Shown here: positions 5,759-7,488 of the stretch, piece after piece | How the letters are laid out: each line of letters opens with the position of its first letter | Numbering within the stretch: the stretch's first letter is position 1 | NCBI GenBank assembly: GCA_019689615.1 | Contig: JADGHD010000237.1 | Coordinates: forward strand, 1 to 7,488 | From: Frankia sp. | Lineage (GTDB): Bacteria > Actinomycetota > Actinomycetes > Frankiales > Frankiaceae | DNA length: 7,488 bases | Direction of reading: 5' to 3' | Notes under the pieces: generated by a model | The model's database searches: none | The model's input: only the letters and a program-made list of their open reading frames with translations | Told to the model about the DNA's origin: nothing | Made by a program: the position numbers and the translations under genes

Positions 5759-6590
5759 TCGTCGTGGTGACCGGCGCCGACGGGTCGGTCGCGGCGCCCA
5801 GGGTGATGAACAGCGGCACGAAGTGCTCGACGCTCGGGTGCGCGTACGGCATGCCGGGCGCCCTCGTCCGGTAGTCGGCGAGCGCGTCGACGTCGCCGCG
5901 GGCGAGGGCGTCGGCCGCCCAGGCGTCGAAGTCGCGCGACCATGCCGGCGTCGTGTCGTCGGCGAGCACGTCCCGCGACAGGAACGGCAGGCCGTGGGTC
6001 ATGAACCCGGAGCCGATCACCAGGACTCCCTCGGCGCGCAGCGGCCGCAGCCGCCGGCCGAGCGACAGCAGCGTGCCCGGGTCGCCGGTCGGGATGGACA
6101 GCTGCAGCACCGGCACGTCGGCCAGCGGGTACATCGCCTTCAGCGGCACCCAGGCGCCGTGGTCGAGGCCGCGGTTGGGCTGCTCGTGCACCTTCGCCGG
6201 CCCGCCGAGGGCCGCGCGCGCCGCCTCGGCGAGCCAGCTCGCGTCCGGCGTCGGGTAGGCCAGCTCGTAGTAGCGGCGGGCGAGGCCGCCGAAGTCGTAG
6301 ACCAGCGGGAGGTGCGCGCCGTGCCCGGACAGCCGCAGCGGCGCCGCCTCCCAGTGGGCGCTCACGATCAGGATCGCCCGCGGCCTGGGCATGGTCAGCG
6401 CCCACGCGTGCAGCTCGCGCAGCCACTGCGGGTCGTCGAACAGCAGCGGGCTGCCGTGGCTGACGAACAGCGCCGGCAGCGGGCCGTCCTCGGGCGCCCA
6501 GGACCGCTGCGCGCGGCTCGCCCGCGCCGCGTCGTCGACGAACGCGTCGAACGCGCCCGCTGGCACCGTGGGGAGCAGCAGGGACGTCAT
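5709..6590 (-). CDS. LigB/DODA-type extradiol ring-cleavage dioxygenase
   Basis: This 293-residue enzyme belongs to the class III extradiol dioxygenases related to E. coli YgiD and plant 4,5-DOPA dioxygenase. These open a catechol ring next to the two hydroxyls, using a bound metal ion (zinc in the solved YgiD structure). Diagnostic histidines are present: SHGSP with H45, SAHWE with H79, LDHGAW with H144, GFMTHGL with H199 and AHPSVEHF with H251 and H256. PLVYDFGGLARRYYELAYP (95-113) is the usual substrate-side block. Compared with YgiD it has about 36 extra N-terminal residues. The start is nonetheless well supported by a perfect AGGAGG 6 nt upstream (plus-strand CCTCCT at 6597-6602). It converges on the DUF2567-like gene with a 50-bp overlap and diverges from the TerD-domain gene. 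The natural substrate, probably an aromatic catechol, is unknown. Confidence 0.93.
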   Translation of the reverse strand: MTSLLLPTVPAGAFDAFVDDAARASRAQRSWAPEDGPLPALFVSHGSPLLFDDPQWLRELHAWALTMPRPRAILIVSAHWEAAPLRLSGHGAHLPLVYDFGGLARRYYELAYPTPDASWLAEAARAALGGPAKVHEQPNRGLDHGAWVPLKAMYPLADVPVLQLSIPTGDPGTLLSLGRRLRPLRAEGVLVIGSGFMTHGLPFLSRDVLADDTTPAWSRDFDAWAADALARGDVDALADYRTRAPGMPYAHPSVEHFVPLFITLGAATDPSAPVTTTITGYQTGLSRRSFQVG

Positions 6591-6596
6591 GATCGT

Positions 6597-6602
6597 CCTC
6601 CT
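6597..6602 (-). promoter_or_regulatory. Consensus Shine-Dalgarno site of the dioxygenase gene
   Basis: The minus strand reads AGGAGG, a full match to the anti-Shine-Dalgarno consensus, 6 nt before the ATG at 6590. It is the strongest ribosome binding site in the window. It fixes the longer start and makes the N-terminal extension of the enzyme likely to be real. Confidence 0.8.
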
Positions 6603-6721
6603 GTGTTACCCGGCGGCCGGCGCCACTGCCGGCCACGACGCGACTCACCAGCATGCTCCCGCCCGCGGGCCCGCGGCTCGGGCTGTCACGGCCGTCACGT
6701 TGCCGACTCGCATACCGAAGG

Positions 6722-6750
6722 TGACCGATCTGGTGTGGTCCGTGCGGTCA
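6722..6750. promoter_or_regulatory. Possible operator: TGACCG inverted pair, 17-bp spacer
   Basis: TGACCG at 6722-6727 is repeated inverted as CGGTCA at 6745-6750, a centre-to-centre distance of 23 bp or about two helical turns. It lies roughly 130-160 bp upstream of the dioxygenase start. Two half-sites on one DNA face could bind a dimeric regulator, but six-base arms with a free spacer arise easily by chance. Confidence 0.2.
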
Positions 6751-6847
6751 TGGCCCCGCAGCCGCGCCGGGGGGCTGGCCCACAGTCTCCTGTCCGTCGG
6801 TTGACAGCCGTTGGGTGCCGGGGGCTGGGGTGCGTCGCATCGCGGAC

Positions 6848-6856
6848 TGTTAGGTT
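6848..6856 (+). promoter_or_regulatory. Possible extended -10 promoter for the TerD-domain gene
   Basis: The bases TGTTAGGTT contain TAGGTT, which fits TAnnnT, preceded by TGn, the extended -10 pattern that can work without a good -35 box. Transcription would begin near 6863, giving a leader of about 117 nt that contains the stem-loop at 6871-6916. No matching -35 lies at the usual distance. Confidence 0.35.
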
Positions 6857-6870
6857 CCGATCAGTCCGGT

Positions 6871-6916
6871 GCACCCCCTACGCGCGCCCCCGGGCGCGTG
6901 GGGCGCGCGCGGGTGC
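6871..6916. other. Large GC-rich stem-loop in the TerD-gene leader
   Basis: CGCGCGCCCC (6881-6890) pairs perfectly over 10 bp with GGGGCGCGCG (6900-6909) around a 9-nt loop, CGGGCGCGT. Beyond an asymmetric internal loop (CCTA on the left, one C on the right), GCACCC (6871-6876) pairs with GGGTGC (6911-6916). The total is 16 base pairs, all but one of them G-C. It sits 64 bp ahead of the GTG and would lie inside the 5' untranslated leader if the promoter at 6848-6856 is used. Only three T residues follow, so it is not a typical intrinsic terminator for rightward transcription. A leader structure, a binding site or a mRNA-stabilising element are options. Confidence 0.55.
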
Positions 6917-6966
6917 GTTTGGATGGCGCCCGTCGTTGGTGGTTCGACGGGCGGGCATGGCGCGGC

Positions 6967-6972
6967 GGGAGG
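6967..6972 (+). promoter_or_regulatory. Ribosome binding site of the TerD-domain gene
   Basis: GGGAGG lies 7 nt before the GTG at 6980. It selects this start, which begins the protein with VTQFSRGQKSQL (GTG read as Met), the normal beginning of actinobacterial TerD-domain proteins. Confidence 0.7.
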
Positions 6973-6979
6973 CGACAGC

Positions 6980-7488
6980 GTGGTAACCCAGTTCAGTCGA
7001 GGGCAGAAGAGCCAGCTGTCCGCGATCACGTCTGGCACCGACCTGTACATCGGGATCCAGATCAATGCGCCCGGGACCTGGGACATCTCCTGCTTCGGCC
7101 TGGACGCGGACGACCGGCTCTCGGATGACCGGTACTTCGTGTTCTTCAACCAGCCGAAGTCGCCAGAGGGCTCGATCCAGCTGCTGGGCGCCCAGTCCGG
7201 GGACACCGAGTCGTTCCGGGTGAACCTGAACACGGTGCCGCCGAACATCCACAAACTGTCGTTCTGCGCGGCCCTGGACGGCGCCGGCAGCGCGAGCACC
7301 ATCTCCTCCGGCTACTTCCGGATCGTCGCCGGCGGCCAGGAGGTCATGCGCTACTCCTTCACCGGCGCGGACTTCTCCGCCGAGCGGGCGATCATGATCG
7401 GCGACCTCTACCGCAAGGGGGTGTGGCGGGTCGCCGCGAACGGGCAGGGCTTCCAGGGCGGGCTGGCCGAGCTGATCCGCTCCTACGG
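6980..7488 (+). CDS. TerD-domain (tellurium resistance/stress) protein, N-terminal part
   Basis: The frame is open from GTG 6980 to the window edge (169 complete codons), so the 3' end is missing. The sequence starts MVTQFSRGQKSQL and contains the TerD calcium-binding core: INAPGTWDISCFGLDADD at about 29-46, LSDDRYFVFFNQPKSPEG at about 48-65 and SGDTESFRVNLNTVP at about 73-87. These are followed by KLSFCAALDG, GGQEVMRYSFTGADFSAERA and IMIGDLYRKGVWRVAANGQGF. In TerD proteins the acidic residues of such repeats bind Ca2+, and the family is linked to tellurite, oxidative and envelope stress. The TerD domain is nearly complete by the window end (GQGFQGGLAELIRSYG). Many actinobacterial homologues continue into a linker and a von Willebrand A domain (TerF-like). 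Whether this one does cannot be seen. It is divergent from the dioxygenase gene. Confidence 0.92.
   Translation, partial: MVTQFSRGQKSQLSAITSGTDLYIGIQINAPGTWDISCFGLDADDRLSDDRYFVFFNQPKSPEGSIQLLGAQSGDTESFRVNLNTVPPNIHKLSFCAALDGAGSASTISSGYFRIVAGGQEVMRYSFTGADFSAERAIMIGDLYRKGVWRVAANGQGFQGGLAELIRSY

Larger units (their letters stand above)
6603..6979. other. Divergent intergenic regulatory region
   Basis: The 389 bp between the dioxygenase start (6590) and the TerD-domain start (6980) hold no convincing gene; the open frames crossing it lack start signals and family character. Visible elements are: two direct GTCACG copies (6685-6690 and 6694-6699), the first of which overlaps the palindrome ACGGCCGT (6688-6695); an inverted pair TGACCG (6722-6727) and CGGTCA (6745-6750) separated by 17 bp; an isolated TTGACA (6801-6806); a possible extended -10 (6848-6856); and a large stem-loop (6871-6916). 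Promoters for both flanking genes must lie here or overlap. I found no clear minus-strand -10/-35 pair for the dioxygenase. Confidence 0.6.

Noticed and set aside
6801..6806. TTGACA as the -35 box of the TerD-domain gene
   Set aside because: It is a perfect consensus, but the sequence 16-19 bp downstream is only G and C with single T residues and offers no -10. It may be chance.
5625..6986. A 453-codon plus-strand open frame
   Set aside because: It lies opposite the dioxygenase, whose histidine motifs are intact. The product is Arg/Gly-rich with no family character and no ribosome binding site.
1..7488. Search for tRNA, rRNA, insertion sequence ends, phage genes and CRISPR repeats
   Set aside because: No transposase or integrase motif, no terminal inverted repeats with target duplications, no regularly spaced identical repeats and no tRNA-like cloverleaf were seen on either strand by eye.

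Overview
The window is very GC-rich throughout, with G or C in most third codon positions, GTG starts and short or overlapping gene junctions. This points to a high-GC actinobacterium. The gene content fits a Frankia-like or related soil actinomycete, but genus is inference: no rRNA or other phylogenetic marker is present. The region reads as chromosomal backbone plus lineage-specific genes. I see no transposase, integrase, phage gene, tRNA or CRISPR array.

Layout. (1) 1-995: the last codons of an upstream gene, probably lspA (signal peptidase II), overlap the start of an RluA/RluD-type 23S rRNA pseudouridine synthase. (2) 1027-2127: an unrecognised single-pass membrane protein with an Arg/Ala-rich cytoplasmic N-terminus and a ~160-residue extracytoplasmic domain. 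Its last codons are the first copy of a degenerate 21-23 bp tandem repeat that runs into the following intergenic gap. That gap also holds a strong imperfect hairpin. (3) 2355-2999: a 214-residue cytosolic protein resembling the DUF6308 family. (4) 3075-5758: a three-gene unit made of a DrrA-type ABC ATPase, a six-helix ABC-2 permease, and a four-helix membrane protein of DUF2567-like appearance. The last two genes overlap and are probably translationally coupled. The ATPase gene may be read from a leaderless transcript. (5) 5709-6590, minus strand: a LigB/DODA-type extradiol ring-cleavage dioxygenase, convergent with the exporter unit and overlapping it by 50 bp. (6) 6591-6979: a 389-bp divergent regulatory region containing a large GC-rich stem-loop. 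(7) 6980-7488: the N-terminal part of a TerD-domain protein that runs off the window.

How the genes relate. lspA and rluD are a common bacterial housekeeping pair. The ATPase, permease and third membrane protein most likely form one efflux-type exporter of unknown substrate. The dioxygenase and the TerD-domain protein are divergently transcribed and share an upstream region, but no functional link between them can be shown here. The best leads are the tandem repeat crossing a stop codon, two intergenic stem-loops upstream of DUF6308 and terD, the convergent 3' overlap, and the unrecognised proteins. None of them proves a new biological system.
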